64,000 nt of DNA from Thermoactinomyces sp. DSM 45892 (GCF_900107305.1 NZ_FNPL01000008.1:1-64000); one strand, 5' to 3'; shown: positions 32,129-42,429, counted from the first letter of the stretch. A program made the numbers and translations. The notes: a model not told the origin generated them from the letters alone.

Positions 32129-34003
32129 TTACTGATAGTACTTCACTTTGTCGATGGTGTAGCCGTATTTCGTGATGCTCCAGTCAGAAACGAGATTGGC
32201 TGTGATTGTGTCGCCATCTACTTCTACCCAGAAATCATTTTTCGTACCTGTGAAAGAGGCTTTAGTAGCACCTTCTTTGTCTTTGATATGAACGAAATCG
32301 AAGTTTGCTTCTGTTTCAAGCCTGCTGAAGTGAATAGCTACTTTTTGAGCTCCCGCTTTCTTGTAGGTGTGGCTTTCGCTGACGCGGTTACGATAAGGGT
32401 GAGGAGTATCGAAACGTTTGTCTTCTTCATGCCAGGAAGCCCCCGCTGGGAAGTTCGCGGTTAGTTTGTATGCCTGTGTCTTGCTGAAAGCGCCACTGTA
32501 TCCGATTACTTTGACATAATAGACTCCAGCCGAGGTAGCATTGTAAGCGATTGCTTCAGGATTTGTTCCGCCTTTGATGCTTTTGGCTAGTTCCGCTCCA
32601 GAAGCGTCGTGGAGGGAGAGATCGTAGTCACCAGGTAGGTTAGTCAAGCTGATATTGACTGCGCCAGCTGTGCCTACGTTGAATTTGTAGTAGTCAACAT
32701 CCGTATCGGAGAAGATGTAGCTATCGTATGCTTTGCCAGAGTTGATCGGACCGTGAGCAGTAGCTAAGGTGTCGTTTGGCTCGAAGGTATCTTCTTCGTC
32801 TCCGCCGCCACCATCGTCATTACGATCGTTGATAACTGCACGATAAGCATTTAAACGACCATGTGCCCAGTAGTTACCGGTTCCATTGATTTTGTCTGCT
32901 GTCGCTTCAAGGATTTCACGTACTTCTGTATGGTTCTTGCCTTGGGAAGCGACTAAGGCTGCTACCGCAGCTGCATGAGGTGTTGCCATCGAAGTACCAC
33001 TATACTTGACATAACCACCACCCATTTTGGTGGAGATGATATCTACTCCAGGAGCGGCTACATCTACCCAGCTACCATGGGTGGAGAACGATGCTTTTGC
33101 ATCATTGCTATCTGTGGCAGCTACGGCGATACAGTTAGCATAGTAGGCAGGATAGTTAGGAGCTGTGCTAGGGGTATTACCAGCAGCAGCCATGATTACG
33201 ACCCCTTTGCTCCATGCGTAGTTTACTGCATCTTCCAATGCTTGTGAGCCACCAGAGCCACCTAAGCTCATGTTGATCACTTTGGCACCGTTATCAGCGG
33301 CATACGTGATACCATTCGCCACCCAGTCATAAGTACCAGAGCCGTTACTATCCAAAACACGTACCGCCATTACCTTCACCTCAGGGGCGACACCTGCTAC
33401 CCCGATGTTATTGTGAGTGTTGGCAGCAACCGTTCCTGCTACGTGGGTGCCGTGACCTTGACCGTCATCGGCATTGTTATCGTTGTCTACAAAATCATAT
33501 CCAGGTACTACCTTCCCTGCTAAGTCCTCATGATTGGCTTGGACTCCCGTATCTACAACAGCTACAACGGTGCTGCTGCTACCTTTGGTTACATCCCAAG
33601 CTTGTGGTACTTGCATTTTCTGTAGCCCATATTGTTGGGGGATATGAGGATCGTTTGGTTCCCAGAAAGCATGAGCAAGTTGACGAGGTTCTGCATATTC
33701 AACCTCAGGCATTTTCGAGTACTGTTCAACTGCTTCTTTTACCGTTTGATCCTGAACCTTAATGACTTGGAAACCAAGTTTTTTATTCTCGGAGAGTACG
33801 TTTGCTTTATTTGACTTTAGGAGACTTGCTTTTTTGGTTGTGCTGATGTTTGACTTAAACTTTACGATGATGGAATTCTTGGCTACTTCCGCCGCTTTGC
33901 TAACAGGAGCTGCTTGTACGCTTACGGTAGTGGGAGCGAGTAAAGAGAGCGCTAGTCCTACCGCGGCTACCATCGAGCCTACGCGTTTGTACCCCTTCTT
34001 CAT
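32129..34003 (-). CDS. Secreted subtilisin-like serine protease with PPC domain
   Basis: The preproprotein has 624 residues. A signal peptide ends near VSVQAA (~32) and a propeptide/inhibitor-type domain runs to ~113. The thermitase-like catalytic domain follows, with Asp151 (VVDTGV), His184 (GHGTHVAG), the oxyanion Asn in AAAGN and Ser338 (GTSMATPH). An acidic linker (DDGGGGDEEDTFEPNDT) leads to a bacterial pre-peptidase C-terminal domain (~425-530) and an extra C-terminal beta domain (~535-624). It is secreted and probably calcium-stabilised. The ATG chosen has AAAGGGG eight bases upstream. Thermitase itself has no such C-terminal domains; here they may bind substrate or be removed on maturation. 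Confidence 0.93.
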   Translation of the reverse strand: MKKGYKRVGSMVAAVGLALSLLAPTTVSVQAAPVSKAAEVAKNSIIVKFKSNISTTKKASLLKSNKANVLSENKKLGFQVIKVQDQTVKEAVEQYSKMPEVEYAEPRQLAHAFWEPNDPHIPQQYGLQKMQVPQAWDVTKGSSSTVVAVVDTGVQANHEDLAGKVVPGYDFVDNDNNADDGQGHGTHVAGTVAANTHNNIGVAGVAPEVKVMAVRVLDSNGSGTYDWVANGITYAADNGAKVINMSLGGSGGSQALEDAVNYAWSKGVVIMAAAGNTPSTAPNYPAYYANCIAVAATDSNDAKASFSTHGSWVDVAAPGVDIISTKMGGGYVKYSGTSMATPHAAAVAALVASQGKNHTEVREILEATADKINGTGNYWAHGRLNAYRAVINDRNDDGGGGDEEDTFEPNDTLATAHGPINSGKAYDSYIFSDTDVDYYKFNVGTAGAVNISLTNLPGDYDLSLHDASGAELAKSIKGGTNPEAIAYNATSAGVYYVKVIGYSGAFSKTQAYKLTANFPAGASWHEEDKRFDTPHPYRNRVSESHTYKKAGAQKVAIHFSRLETEANFDFVHIKDKEGATKASFTGTKNDFWVEVDGDTITANLVSDWSITKYGYTIDKVKYYQ

Positions 34004-34201
34004 CTTACATACCCCTTTCCCATAGTGGGTTTTGTTTGTTGGTTTGTGACTTAGCAACATGCGGCATAAAAGAATCTACTAAACTGGGCAAGGTGGAGAC
34101 AGCGATTTACAAGAGATTAGCCCTAACATGAGATGAAGATTTATTAATTTTGTGAAAAATTAACACGTTAAATGGTTAAAGTATTTTTCGACCACTAGAT
34201 A

Positions 34202-34219
34202 GATTGATGCTGATCAATC
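34202..34219. promoter_or_regulatory. Inverted repeat in the protease/DinB intergenic region
   Basis: GATTGAT-GCTG-ATCAATC is a perfect 7-base dyad in the 433-base AT-rich interval between the divergent subtilase and DinB genes. It may be an operator for either gene. The rest of 34004-34436 contains homopolymer T runs and no gene that I can support. Confidence 0.35.
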
Positions 34220-34436
34220 GAAGGCTTCACCGTTTCTAAACCAAGTCCACAGTTCATGTAGATTTAATTGTGTATCTATTTAGAATATTACATGAAGATG
34301 AACCAGATGTAAATGGTTGATTATTCATTTTTTAATTTTTTTGTTTTTGGATATTTAATGCAATGTTTCAAACGAATTGGAACTGGGTATTAGTGGACAG
34401 GTTATCATCGCAAAAATGAAATGGAGTGTTGATTAG

Positions 34437-34928
34437 ATGACTCATTTACAACAGATTCGCACTGCCTTGTTAGAGGAGTTACAACCCCTTTCGAATGAGC
34501 AGTACAACATGAAACCCGATTCTTCACGTTGGAGTATCGCGCAAGTGTTAGATCACCTCATTTTGACTGAGAGATATATTGTATCTATGATCTCGAAGGT
34601 GGCGAAGGAGAATGAACTATCCCACACTCCAGATAAGCCGATTCACTTCGTAGCAGATCGATCTAGAAAAGTGGAAGCACCCGATCGGCTTTCTCCAAAA
34701 GCAGATTATTATGCAAAGGAAGAGCTTGTACAAAAGCTAGAGCAAACTCGGAAACGGACCCAGTCTTTCATAGCGGAACATAAGGAAGAAGAGTTGATTA
34801 AGCGATCTATGCCTCATCCAGCGCTAGGTGATTTGAATCTGAAGCAATATATTGAGTTCATCGGCTATCATGAAGAGCGCCACTTGACACAAATCCGAGA
34901 GTTGAAAGAGATAATCGCAAAAAAATAA
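34437..34928 (+). CDS. DinB-family four-helix-bundle protein
   Basis: The 163-residue protein matches the DinB/YfiT-like fold. Three histidines that usually bind a metal are visible: one in AQVLDHLILTER (~40) and two in GYHEERHLTQI (~144 and 148). In low-GC Gram-positives many such proteins act as thiol-S-transferases using bacillithiol, a possible role here; others have no known activity. A terminator follows directly, so it is a single-gene unit. Confidence 0.85.
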   Translation: MTHLQQIRTALLEELQPLSNEQYNMKPDSSRWSIAQVLDHLILTERYIVSMISKVAKENELSHTPDKPIHFVADRSRKVEAPDRLSPKADYYAKEELVQKLEQTRKRTQSFIAEHKEEELIKRSMPHPALGDLNLKQYIEFIGYHEERHLTQIRELKEIIAKK

Positions 34929-34944
34929 CTTAAAACATCCACAT

Positions 34945-34981
34945 AAAAAAACGGTCTAGGACACTCCTAAACCGTTTTTTC
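34945..34981. terminator. Bidirectional terminator between DinB and 5'-nucleotidase genes
   Basis: The arms AAAAAACGGT and ACCGTTTTTT with an inner AGG/CCT stem lie between convergent genes. Confidence 0.85.
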
Positions 34982-34991
34982 TAGTATTCTC

Positions 34992-36581
34992 TTATTCTAC
35001 TACTACTTTCCAGTTATGGTTTAGTGTTGCATGGATCGTTCCTTTTTGTTGGAAGTAGTCAGCTAGAAGCTCTGACACTTCAGTCGGGATCTCATGGACG
35101 ACTGGTTTATTTTGGAACATGAAGTAGTTGCCTCCACCTGCAGCACGATAGTTGTTCATCACGACTTCGTATTCCTGTTCTAGGTCGAATGGTTTCCCAT
35201 TACGAGTCAGTTTCGTGATGCGCTCGCCGAAAGGCTTGCTAATATTGATTTCGTATTCAATCCCTTCCCACATATCAAAGTTGTAATGCTGTGGTTTAGG
35301 CTCTAAGAAAGCAGGATTTACCTCAATTTGCTCACCGTTATAAGGGGCGAAGTAAGTGGCGGTTTGCTCAAGGGCTTCTAGGATATCTTTTCCTTTCAGA
35401 CGTAATACTTTTAGGGTGTTGGGATAAATATAGTTAGCTACGATGTCCCTCATAGTGACGTTTTCAGGCATCCCCGGGCTTATATTGTCAAATAGAGCCG
35501 TGTTGGAAATCTCTGCTCCTGTAAGTTCCATCTGCACATGGTTCATCCATTCGATGAGTGGGTGGTCCCCCATTCTGACTAGCATCGGGTCGTGTACGAC
35601 CATGTCACCTTCGATACTCCCGAGTGGTTGGTCGAGCCATTGTTGTGTTTCTTGTTCGTAGGGCTGAATCATTTGGAGGATCGTTGTATCTGGTTCTATT
35701 CCTACTAGGTCATGGAGCCTGCTTTTAATTTGGAAGAGTCGCCAGTCACCTTGCACTAGGACAAACTCTAGTTCGATTTGACCGACGAAGTTTCCGTGAC
35801 TTCCTGGTTGAATGATATGAACTCCATTGATATTCCCGCTTGGAATCTGACGATGTTGGTGTCCAGTGATGAGAATATCGATGCCGTCTACTTGATAGCA
35901 GATTTCATAGCCGACGTTTTCTCCAGAGAGTGGCTCTGTGGGTTCCCCGCTGTTTACATCTCGCTCAAATCCACCATGGTAGGAAACAGCGATAAAGTCA
36001 ACCTGCTCATCTTCACGAAGTACCCGAACCCATTTGTTTAACTCGACGATCGGATCAGCGAATTGAAGCCCTTGAATATGATGTGGTTCTTCCCAGTTTG
36101 GAATATAGCTGGTTGTGGCCCCGATGATGCCCATGCGGATGCCGTTTGGAAAAGTGTGAATGAGATAAGGGGTCCCAAAGGCGGGGGCGCCTGTTTTTTC
36201 GTCTAAGATATTACAGCTGAGCCAAGGAAACTGAGACTCTCGCACCACTTGCTTTAAGACATCGGTTCCGTAGTTAAATTCATGATTTCCGATAATAGCG
36301 GCATGTGTACCTATATGATTAAAGAGCAGAGGGATCGGATGAATGGTTTGCTCTTTGTTCATTTTGACGTAATGGTAGGTGAGCGGAGTTCCTTGGATGC
36401 TATCTCCATTATCTAGGATAAAAGTATTAGGATCTTTATCCTTCAACTGATGGATTTTGGTTGCGATCTTCGCGAGGCCAAATTCGGCCGGGGCTTTGTT
36501 GCCATAGTGGAAGGGCAAGATGGTTCCATGGATATCACTCGTCACAAGAATTTGACACATTTTGCTTTGGTTATTTTCCAT
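34992..36581 (-). CDS. Metallophosphatase / 5'-nucleotidase family protein
   Basis: The 529-residue protein has an N-terminal calcineurin-like metallophosphoesterase domain: VTSDIHGT, LDNGDSIQGTP, IIGNHEFNYG, VSYHGGFE and TGHQHRQ give the two-metal ligands. It also has a C-terminal 5'-nucleotidase substrate domain with NYRAAGGGNYFMF. No signal peptide is present, unlike secreted UshA-type enzymes, so it should act in the cytosol like YunD of B. subtilis. Likely substrates are nucleotides or nucleotide sugars. GGAGG five bases before the chosen ATG sets the start. It is followed by a terminator. Confidence 0.9.
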   Translation of the reverse strand: MENNQSKMCQILVTSDIHGTILPFHYGNKAPAEFGLAKIATKIHQLKDKDPNTFILDNGDSIQGTPLTYHYVKMNKEQTIHPIPLLFNHIGTHAAIIGNHEFNYGTDVLKQVVRESQFPWLSCNILDEKTGAPAFGTPYLIHTFPNGIRMGIIGATTSYIPNWEEPHHIQGLQFADPIVELNKWVRVLREDEQVDFIAVSYHGGFERDVNSGEPTEPLSGENVGYEICYQVDGIDILITGHQHRQIPSGNINGVHIIQPGSHGNFVGQIELEFVLVQGDWRLFQIKSRLHDLVGIEPDTTILQMIQPYEQETQQWLDQPLGSIEGDMVVHDPMLVRMGDHPLIEWMNHVQMELTGAEISNTALFDNISPGMPENVTMRDIVANYIYPNTLKVLRLKGKDILEALEQTATYFAPYNGEQIEVNPAFLEPKPQHYNFDMWEGIEYEINISKPFGERITKLTRNGKPFDLEQEYEVVMNNYRAAGGGNYFMFQNKPVVHEIPTEVSELLADYFQQKGTIHATLNHNWKVVVE

Positions 36582-36736
36582 AATATCCTCCATTGTTTCT
36601 TAGTAATAAGATGTTTTTTACATATATGCAACATTTTATTATCAATTAATATACAAATCCTTTTGATGATTGTATGAAAACATGATACTATATCAGAGGA
36701 CATTATTCATTCACATTTGAAAGGGGCATTCCATTC

Positions 36737-37639
36737 ATGATGAAGAAAGTTCTGGCTAGCGGCCTTTCCCTCGTAGTCGCGGCCAGTGTGATGGCAGGTT
36801 GTACCAAGCCGAAAGATGAAGAAAAAGTACTGAACGTTCAGTTCGTACCATCTCAAAGTGCTGAGACTCTTGAGGCTAAAGCAAAACCTCTTGAAAAAAT
36901 GCTTGGGGACAAGCTTGGTATGAAGGTAAAAGTTTCGGTATCCACAGATTATCCAACCATTATTGAGGCTATGTCTTCGAAGAAAGTGGATGTCGGATTC
37001 TTACCACCATCTGCTTATGTTCTTGCAAAACAGAAAAATGCAGTGGATGTTATCCTACAATCTCTTCGTTATGGAGTAAATGAGAAAGACGGATCCCCTA
37101 CGAAAGACAAAGTAGAATACTATAAAGCGCAGTATGTTGTGAAAGCGGATTCACCGATTAAATCGATTGAGGATTTAAAAGGGAAAAAGATTGCATTCCA
37201 AAACGTAACTTCTTCTGCTGGCTATGTATGGCCTGCTGTTGAGATGAAAGAAGCAGGCATTGATCCAATTAAAGATGTAAAGCCGATTACGCTGAAAGGT
37301 CATGACCAAGCGATTCTATCTGTGCTAAACGGCGATGTGGATGCAGCGGCTACTTTCCAAGATGCTCGTAACACTCTTAAAAAGGAACATCCAGATATTT
37401 TTGCTAAAACAAGGGTGATCTATGTAACGAAGCCGATTCCGAATGATACGGTTGTAGTTCGCCAAGGTATAGACCCAGCTTTAAAAGATAAAGTAACACA
37501 AGCTTTCCTCGATTTATCAAATGATCCAAAGGCTGTAGAAGTATTCCGTAGCATCTACACCCATGAAGGCTATGTGAAGACGGACGATAGTAAATTTGCA
37601 TCTGTTCGTGAGTACGAAACGAAAGCAAAAAAAGACTAA
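36737..37639 (+). CDS. phnD: Phosphonate/phosphite ABC transporter substrate-binding lipoprotein
   Basis: The first gene of a phnDCEE importer operon encodes a 300-residue lipoprotein with lipobox VMAGC (Cys22). The PhnD-type binding domain shows [20 protein letters not shown] at the start, [10 protein letters not shown] and [18 protein letters not shown]. The STxx/SSAGY loop normally holds the phosphonate oxygen atoms. Ligand could be phosphonate, phosphite or an aminoalkyl phosphonate; no C-P lyase or phosphite dehydrogenase gene is near. A hairpin terminator between phnD and phnC should give more binding protein than transporter. Confidence 0.9.
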   Translation: MMKKVLASGLSLVVAASVMAGCTKPKDEEKVLNVQFVPSQSAETLEAKAKPLEKMLGDKLGMKVKVSVSTDYPTIIEAMSSKKVDVGFLPPSAYVLAKQKNAVDVILQSLRYGVNEKDGSPTKDKVEYYKAQYVVKADSPIKSIEDLKGKKIAFQNVTSSAGYVWPAVEMKEAGIDPIKDVKPITLKGHDQAILSVLNGDVDAAATFQDARNTLKKEHPDIFAKTRVIYVTKPIPNDTVVVRQGIDPALKDKVTQAFLDLSNDPKAVEVFRSIYTHEGYVKTDDSKFASVREYETKAKKD

Positions 37640-37671
37640 TTTAAATTTTGTTTCAAGTGAAACAGCCAGAG

Positions 37672-37707
37672 AAAAACGACGACCAAGCTGTTTGGTTGTC
37701 GTTTTTT
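37672..37707 (+). terminator. Intra-operon attenuating terminator between phnD and phnC
   Basis: The arms AAAAACGAC and GTCGTTTTT with inner ACCAA/TTGGT form a strong hairpin followed by a T-run, 24 bases before the phnC start. It would limit read-through to the ATPase and permease genes. Confidence 0.75.
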
Positions 37708-37730
37708 ATGCGAATAGGGGAGAAACCAGA

Positions 37731-38483
37731 ATGATCGAATTTAAAAATGTATCTAAGACATATCCAAATGGGACAAAAGGCCTGAAAAATATCAATCTTA
37801 AGATAGAAAAGGGAGAATTTATCGTGATTGTGGGTTTGTCTGGTGCAGGGAAATCTACTTTTTTGCGCTCAATCAATCGCTTGCATGAAATTACAGAAGG
37901 GGAAATCGTAGTCGATGGGAAATCGATTACAGCGGCTCGTGGGGGAGAATTGTTGAAGATGCGCCGTGATATCGGAATGATCTTCCAAAATTTTAACTTG
38001 GTTAAGCGATCGAGTGTACTACGCAACGTACTATCGGGTCGTGTCGCATATCATGGGACTCTTCGCATGTTACTCGGAATGTTCCCAAAAGAAGATAAAG
38101 ATTTAGCGTTTCAAGCCTTGAATCGAGTAAATATGCTCGAAAAAGCATACTCCCGTGCGGACGAATTATCAGGTGGACAACAACAACGTGTTTCGATTGC
38201 ACGTGTACTTGCACAGAAGGCAAAGTTGATCTTAGCCGACGAGCCAGTTGCATCCCTTGATCCACTAACAACGGAGCAAGTAATGAATGATTTAAAGCAC
38301 ATTAATGAACAAGATGGAATTACCACGATTGTAAACCTCCACTATATCGATCTTGCTCGCAAATATGCGACTCGTATCATTGGATTGCGTGCTGGTGAGG
38401 TCGTATTTGACGGACCAGTCGAAGAAGCGACGGATGAGCGTTTTGCGGATATTTATGGTCGTCAATTAGAGAAGATGAACTAA
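37731..38483 (+). CDS. phnC: Phosphonate ABC transporter ATPase
   Basis: The 250-residue ATPase energises uptake by the PhnE pair. It has Walker [11 protein letters not shown]-loop MIFQNFNLV, signature LSGGQQQR, Walker [10 protein letters not shown] and the switch histidine in NLHYIDLA. These sequences match PhnC rather than generic ATPases, with the DxLT motif [11 protein letters not shown] chose the ATG with GGGGAG eight bases upstream; the long upstream open frame runs through the attenuator and is not used. It is followed 17 bases later by phnE. Confidence 0.93.
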   Translation: MIEFKNVSKTYPNGTKGLKNINLKIEKGEFIVIVGLSGAGKSTFLRSINRLHEITEGEIVVDGKSITAARGGELLKMRRDIGMIFQNFNLVKRSSVLRNVLSGRVAYHGTLRMLLGMFPKEDKDLAFQALNRVNMLEKAYSRADELSGGQQQRVSIARVLAQKAKLILADEPVASLDPLTTEQVMNDLKHINEQDGITTIVNLHYIDLARKYATRIIGLRAGEVVFDGPVEEATDERFADIYGRQLEKMN

Positions 38484-38500
38484 GAGGGGAGGAAAGTTCG

Positions 38501-39283
38501 ATGGAGCAACAAATGAAGCTACTTTCTAAGCCGAGAAAAACGAAACACCTGCTTACGGCGGTTTTGTTATTCATCTTATTTTATGCGAGTTCGCTTAATA
38601 CAAAGGCTTATGTAGAAGATTTGATCTCAGGTTTACCCAACATGCAATCGATTTTAGTCAGTATGGCGAGTCCGGACTGGAGTTACGTAGAACCTATTCT
38701 TACACCCGTACTGGATACGATTCGAATGGCGTTCATCGGGACTTTGTTAGGTGCTATCTTATCGATTCCGGTCGCTTTTCTAGCAGCAAACAATCTATTT
38801 AGTAAGTGGATTACGATTCCAGCACGTTTCATTTTAAATATCATCCGAGCCATTCCTGAACTGTTAATTGCTGCTTTGTTTGTAGCCATTTTTGGAATGG
38901 GAATGATTCCAGGTATCCTAGCGATTGCTTTTTTCTCTATGGGAATTATTACAAAATTACTATATGAATCCATTGAGACGATTGATCCAGGCCCCCTTGA
39001 GGCGATGACGGCTGTAGGGTCTAAAAAATTGGTTTGGATCCGTTTTGCTGTGGTCCCGCAAGTTCTTGCTTCCTTTACCTCCTATGTGCTTTACACTTTT
39101 GAGATTAATGTTCGTGCGGCGGCCATTCTAGGTTATGTGGGCGCAGGGGGAATTGGTGTCAATTATGAAAAAGTACTCGGCTTCTTACAGTATGATAAGC
39201 TTTCCACGATTGTCTTAGCTATGTTTGTCGTGGTAGTGATCATCGATTGGATTAGTACGAAGTTAAGGGAGAGACTGGTATGA
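38501..39283 (+). CDS. phnE: Phosphonate ABC transporter permease, first copy
   Basis: The 260-residue membrane protein has about six segments and the permease coupling loop (EAMTAVGSKKLVWIRFAVVPQ, EAA motif). Its family-specific IIRAIPELLIAALFVAIFG segment matches PhnE. It pairs with the second PhnE to form the channel. AGAGGGGAGG upstream gives a strong start. The next gene begins four bases before its stop codon, so the two are translated together. Confidence 0.92.
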   Translation: MEQQMKLLSKPRKTKHLLTAVLLFILFYASSLNTKAYVEDLISGLPNMQSILVSMASPDWSYVEPILTPVLDTIRMAFIGTLLGAILSIPVAFLAANNLFSKWITIPARFILNIIRAIPELLIAALFVAIFGMGMIPGILAIAFFSMGIITKLLYESIETIDPGPLEAMTAVGSKKLVWIRFAVVPQVLASFTSYVLYTFEINVRAAAILGYVGAGGIGVNYEKVLGFLQYDKLSTIVLAMFVVVVIIDWISTKLRERLV

Positions 39284-40086
39284 AGATAGTAGATGTTCAA
39301 AAGCCAAAAACGCCAGTAAAGCAGCGCCTTATTAGATGGGGATCGGTTTCCATCTTCGTGTTGATCTGTATATGGGCGTTTGCTAGTATGCCTAGTATTG
39401 AGATCAAGGATACTGCGACAGAAACCTCACGAGCGATTGTAGATGGGATTCTTCATCCCGATTGGGCCTATGTGTATACGGGGGATGGAGAGGATTTAAC
39501 GTTTTTAATGATTGAAACCTTAGCCATTGCCTTCTTGGGTACATTCATCTCTATCTTTATCTGTATTCCCTTTTCGATATGGGCAGCGAAAAATGTTGTT
39601 AAATGGAAGATCTTTTCAGGAGCTGGGAAGATTGTACTTAGCTTTGTTCGTACATTTCCAGAGTTAGTAATGGCCCTCTTATTTGTAAAGGTGGTTGGAC
39701 CTGGTGCGTTTTGTGGAGTACTTGCACTCGGATTACACTCGATTGGGATGTTAGGGAAGCTAAACTCGGAAGAGATTGAGAAGATTGACATGGGACCAGT
39801 GGAAGCGATGTCAGCAGCGGGTTCTAACGGGATGAAGTCGTTCTGGTTTGCTGTCGTTCCGCAGGTTGTTCCACAATTCCTCTCCCTCGCTCTATACCGC
39901 TTTGAAATTAATGTTCGTTCTGCTACGATTCTCGGTATCGCAGGCGCAGGCGGAATCGGTGCTCCGATGATTTTTGCCATGCATAGCCGTGATTGGGACC
40001 GTGTAGGGATTATCTTGTTAGGTATCATTGTCATGGTAACCTTAATCGACTTTATTTCGGGGCGTATCCGTAGAAAGTTAGTGTAG
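39280..40086 (+). CDS. phnE: Phosphonate ABC transporter permease, second copy
   Basis: The 268-residue protein overlaps the preceding gene by four bases (ATGA). It has the same layout as its partner: an FVRTFPELVMALLFVKVVG segment and the EAMSAAGSNGMKSFWFAVVP coupling loop. Sequence differences from the first copy, including an extra N-terminal hydrophilic stretch, suggest a fixed heterodimer. A terminator follows. Confidence 0.92.
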   Translation: MKIVDVQKPKTPVKQRLIRWGSVSIFVLICIWAFASMPSIEIKDTATETSRAIVDGILHPDWAYVYTGDGEDLTFLMIETLAIAFLGTFISIFICIPFSIWAAKNVVKWKIFSGAGKIVLSFVRTFPELVMALLFVKVVGPGAFCGVLALGLHSIGMLGKLNSEEIEKIDMGPVEAMSAAGSNGMKSFWFAVVPQVVPQFLSLALYRFEINVRSATILGIAGAGGIGAPMIFAMHSRDWDRVGIILLGIIVMVTLIDFISGRIRRKLV

Positions 40087-40101
40087 TAGATTGGAATAAG
40101 A

Positions 40102-40149
40102 AAAGAAGCACTATTTTCCCACATGGTAAGGGAATGAGTGCTTCTTTTT
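40102..40149 (+). terminator. Terminator of the phn operon
   Basis: The arms AAGAAGCACT and AGTGCTTCTT with inner TTCCC/GGGAA end in a T-run. Confidence 0.85.
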
Positions 40150-40161
40150 ACGTTTTTGCAT

Positions 40162-40308
40162 TTATATCATCGCACGTTTTAATTGCAAAATGTAACGATA
40201 ACGCACGATGAGGAAGAAGATAAGCTGAGCGATGAAGAAGGGGACAACCCCGATGAGAGAAGGGACAAACATGAGCCTATATCCAAAGTGTTTGTTTAGG
40301 ACGATAAT
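40162..40308 (-). pseudogene. Remnant of a BceB-like permease (last ~48 codons)
   Basis: The minus-strand frame ending at TAA (40162-40164) encodes IIVLNKHFGYRLMFVPSLIG and continues with FIAQLIFFLIVRYRYILQL. This aligns with the C-terminal membrane helix of the intact BceB-like permease at 25.1 kb (ILNKG...TPSLISISGFAVVQLIYFLIVR...LKQL). An in-frame TAG lies directly upstream and nothing further upstream looks like a permease. It has no start or ribosome site. It is the decayed end of a second bceAB-type operon, matched by the histidine kinase remnant 2.2 kb away on the same strand. Confidence 0.7.
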
Positions 40309-40380
40309 CTATAGCAAATTTAATTCAATATGAATATGTATAATAAGGATATTTATCATTTCTCATTAAGGGGTCATAAC

Positions 40381-42417
40381 ATGTCGCAAGCGAATATCCC
40401 TAACATCTCACCAAATATCTCGATTACTCGAGAAGACGCAGTAAATCTATTGCTATCATCTATTGCATTAGAAGAACTAGGCTTAAGTCATATTATTAAC
40501 GCCGAGGGGGAAAAACTCCAATATGTTCTCGGAACGCTTCCCGGAGTCTCAACATCTTTCCAACCCACCATTAGCGATTTGCTCACGATCAATAATAGTG
40601 TTCGCGATACAATTAATGTAATCGGGAAGAAAGAATGGATCCTAAATGAAAAGTTGGAAAATGTGTTAGGCACAGATGTCACGAGGGGACCAACGGGATC
40701 GGCTGGAGCCACAGGGCCGACTGGTCCATCTGGAGGACCTCCCGGCCCTGCGGGGACTACGGGACCTCAAGGGCCCTCAGGTCCGGCAGGATCAGTTGGA
40801 ACCACAGGGGACACTGGACCCACAGGGGCTACCGGGCCTCAAGGGCCGACGGGAGCTTTTGTTACAGGTGATTTCTTATTTTTGGTTCAAGGAAACTCAG
40901 GCGCAAACGGGAACGCTGCCCTCGGCTTTGGAGATACCCTCAACTTTATATCTGATACCTTAGAAATCACAGTAACGCCTGGTTCTGCCATCGTGAAACT
41001 AGAAGTTCCCACAGGCGCTAACGGAGCTACGGGACCTCAAGGAAACACAGGGCCTCAAGGACCCACGGGCGCGGATGGTGCGGATGGCACTACGGGACCT
41101 CAAGGAAACACAGGGCCTCAAGGATCCACAGGCACGGATGGAGCGGACGGCACAACGGGACCTCAAGGAAACACAGGGCCTCAAGGACCCACGGGCGCGG
41201 ATGGAGCGGACGGCACTACGGGACCTCAAGGAAACACAGGGCCTCAAGGACCCACGGGCGCGGATGGAGCGGACGGCACAACGGGACCTCAAGGAAACAC
41301 AGGGCCTCAAGGACCAACTGGAGCAGACGGAGCATCTGGACCTCAAGGAAACACAGGACCGACAGGATCTTTTGCAACAGGTGGCTTCTTATTTCAAGTT
41401 CAAGGAAATACGGGTGCAAGTGGAACAGCCTCTGTCGGATTTGGCGAAATGATGAACTTTATCTCCGATACCATTGACATTGATGTACTTCAAGGTTCTG
41501 CCATTGTTCGTTTGGAAGTAAGAGGTACCATGGATGCACAGTTCCTCTATGTAGCAAACTTTGGTTCCAATAACGTATCAGTCATTGATGTACCTTCCAA
41601 TACGATTGTGTCTACGATTCCTGTAGGGGTGAACCCACAAGGAGTAGCAGTCAATTCATCCACGAATCGCATCTATGTAGCAAACTTTGGTTCCAATAAC
41701 GTATCCGTCGTTGATGGTTCTTCCAATACGGTTTCAGATACGATTCCTGTTGGAAGTGGGCCATTTGAATTAGATGTCAATGCAGTCACGAATCGCATCT
41801 ACGTATCGAATTCTAATTCTAATACCGTATCGGTCATTGATGGACCTTCCAATACGGTTATGTCTACGATTCCCATGGGGAGTAATCCACGAGGGGTAGG
41901 AGTCAACGCGGTCACGAATCGCATCTACGTAGCAAACTTTAATTCCGCTAACGTAACGGTCATTGATGGACCCTCCAATACGGTTTCAGCTACGATTACC
42001 GCAGGGAATGGGCCATATGGAGTAGGAGCCAATGCAGCCACCAACCGTATCTACGTAGCAAACTTTAATTCCGCTAACGTAACGGTCATTGATGGATCTT
42101 TCAATACGTTTTTAGCCACGATTACCGTGGGCCCGTCGCCAAATGATATAGGAGTAGACGCAGTTACCAATCGCAACTATGTAGCAAACTTTGCTTCCGC
42201 TAACGTATCGGTCATTGATGGACCTTCCAATACGGTTTCAGCCACGATTACCACAGGGGTTGGACCACGAGGAGTAGGAGTCGATGCAGTCACGAATCGC
42301 ATCTACGTAGCGAATGCTACTTCCAATAGAGTAACAGTCATTGATGGAAATTCCAATACAGTTACAACCACGATTCCTGTGGGGATTGCGCCATTTAGAG
42401 TAGGAGTAAAATTTTAA
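40381..42417 (+). CDS. Collagen-like / YVTN beta-propeller surface protein (exosporium type)
   Basis: The 678-residue protein has four visible parts. The N-terminal ~95 residues ([31 protein letters not shown]) are the head found on many collagen-like spore proteins. Two Gly-X-Y tracts follow (about 97-160 and 205-325), each followed by a related ~45-residue insert, ([11 protein letters not shown] and [11 protein letters not shown]). Then come seven 42-residue blades of the YVTN type ([20 protein letters not shown] and so on), enough for a closed seven-bladed propeller. There is no signal peptide, which fits mother-cell deposition on spores. AAGGGG seven bases before the chosen ATG sets the start. 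The gene lies between two decayed bce fragments. Confidence 0.85.
   Translation: MSQANIPNISPNISITREDAVNLLLSSIALEELGLSHIINAEGEKLQYVLGTLPGVSTSFQPTISDLLTINNSVRDTINVIGKKEWILNEKLENVLGTDVTRGPTGSAGATGPTGPSGGPPGPAGTTGPQGPSGPAGSVGTTGDTGPTGATGPQGPTGAFVTGDFLFLVQGNSGANGNAALGFGDTLNFISDTLEITVTPGSAIVKLEVPTGANGATGPQGNTGPQGPTGADGADGTTGPQGNTGPQGSTGTDGADGTTGPQGNTGPQGPTGADGADGTTGPQGNTGPQGPTGADGADGTTGPQGNTGPQGPTGADGASGPQGNTGPTGSFATGGFLFQVQGNTGASGTASVGFGEMMNFISDTIDIDVLQGSAIVRLEVRGTMDAQFLYVANFGSNNVSVIDVPSNTIVSTIPVGVNPQGVAVNSSTNRIYVANFGSNNVSVVDGSSNTVSDTIPVGSGPFELDVNAVTNRIYVSNSNSNTVSVIDGPSNTVMSTIPMGSNPRGVGVNAVTNRIYVANFNSANVTVIDGPSNTVSATITAGNGPYGVGANAATNRIYVANFNSANVTVIDGSFNTFLATITVGPSPNDIGVDAVTNRNYVANFASANVSVIDGPSNTVSATITTGVGPRGVGVDAVTNRIYVANATSNRVTVIDGNSNTVTTTIPVGIAPFRVGVKF
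41031..41345 (+). repeat. Five tandem 63-base units encoding collagen-like triplets
   Basis: Units begin with GGGACCTCAAGGAAACACAG at 41031, 41094, 41157, 41220 and 41283; a shorter sixth start appears at about 41337. Units are near-identical at DNA level and encode 21 residues (seven Gly-X-Y triplets), so copy number can change in frame by slippage or recombination. Confidence 0.9.
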
Positions 42418-42429
42418 TAGAGTGTTTTT

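Noticed and set aside
41031-41345. Regular repeats that could suggest a CRISPR array
   Set aside because: Units are contiguous, have no unique spacers and are in-frame coding triplets.
40999-41346. Arg/Cys/Ser-rich minus-strand frame over the collagen region
   Set aside because: It is the antisense reading of the 63-base Gly-X-Y units, with no start signal.
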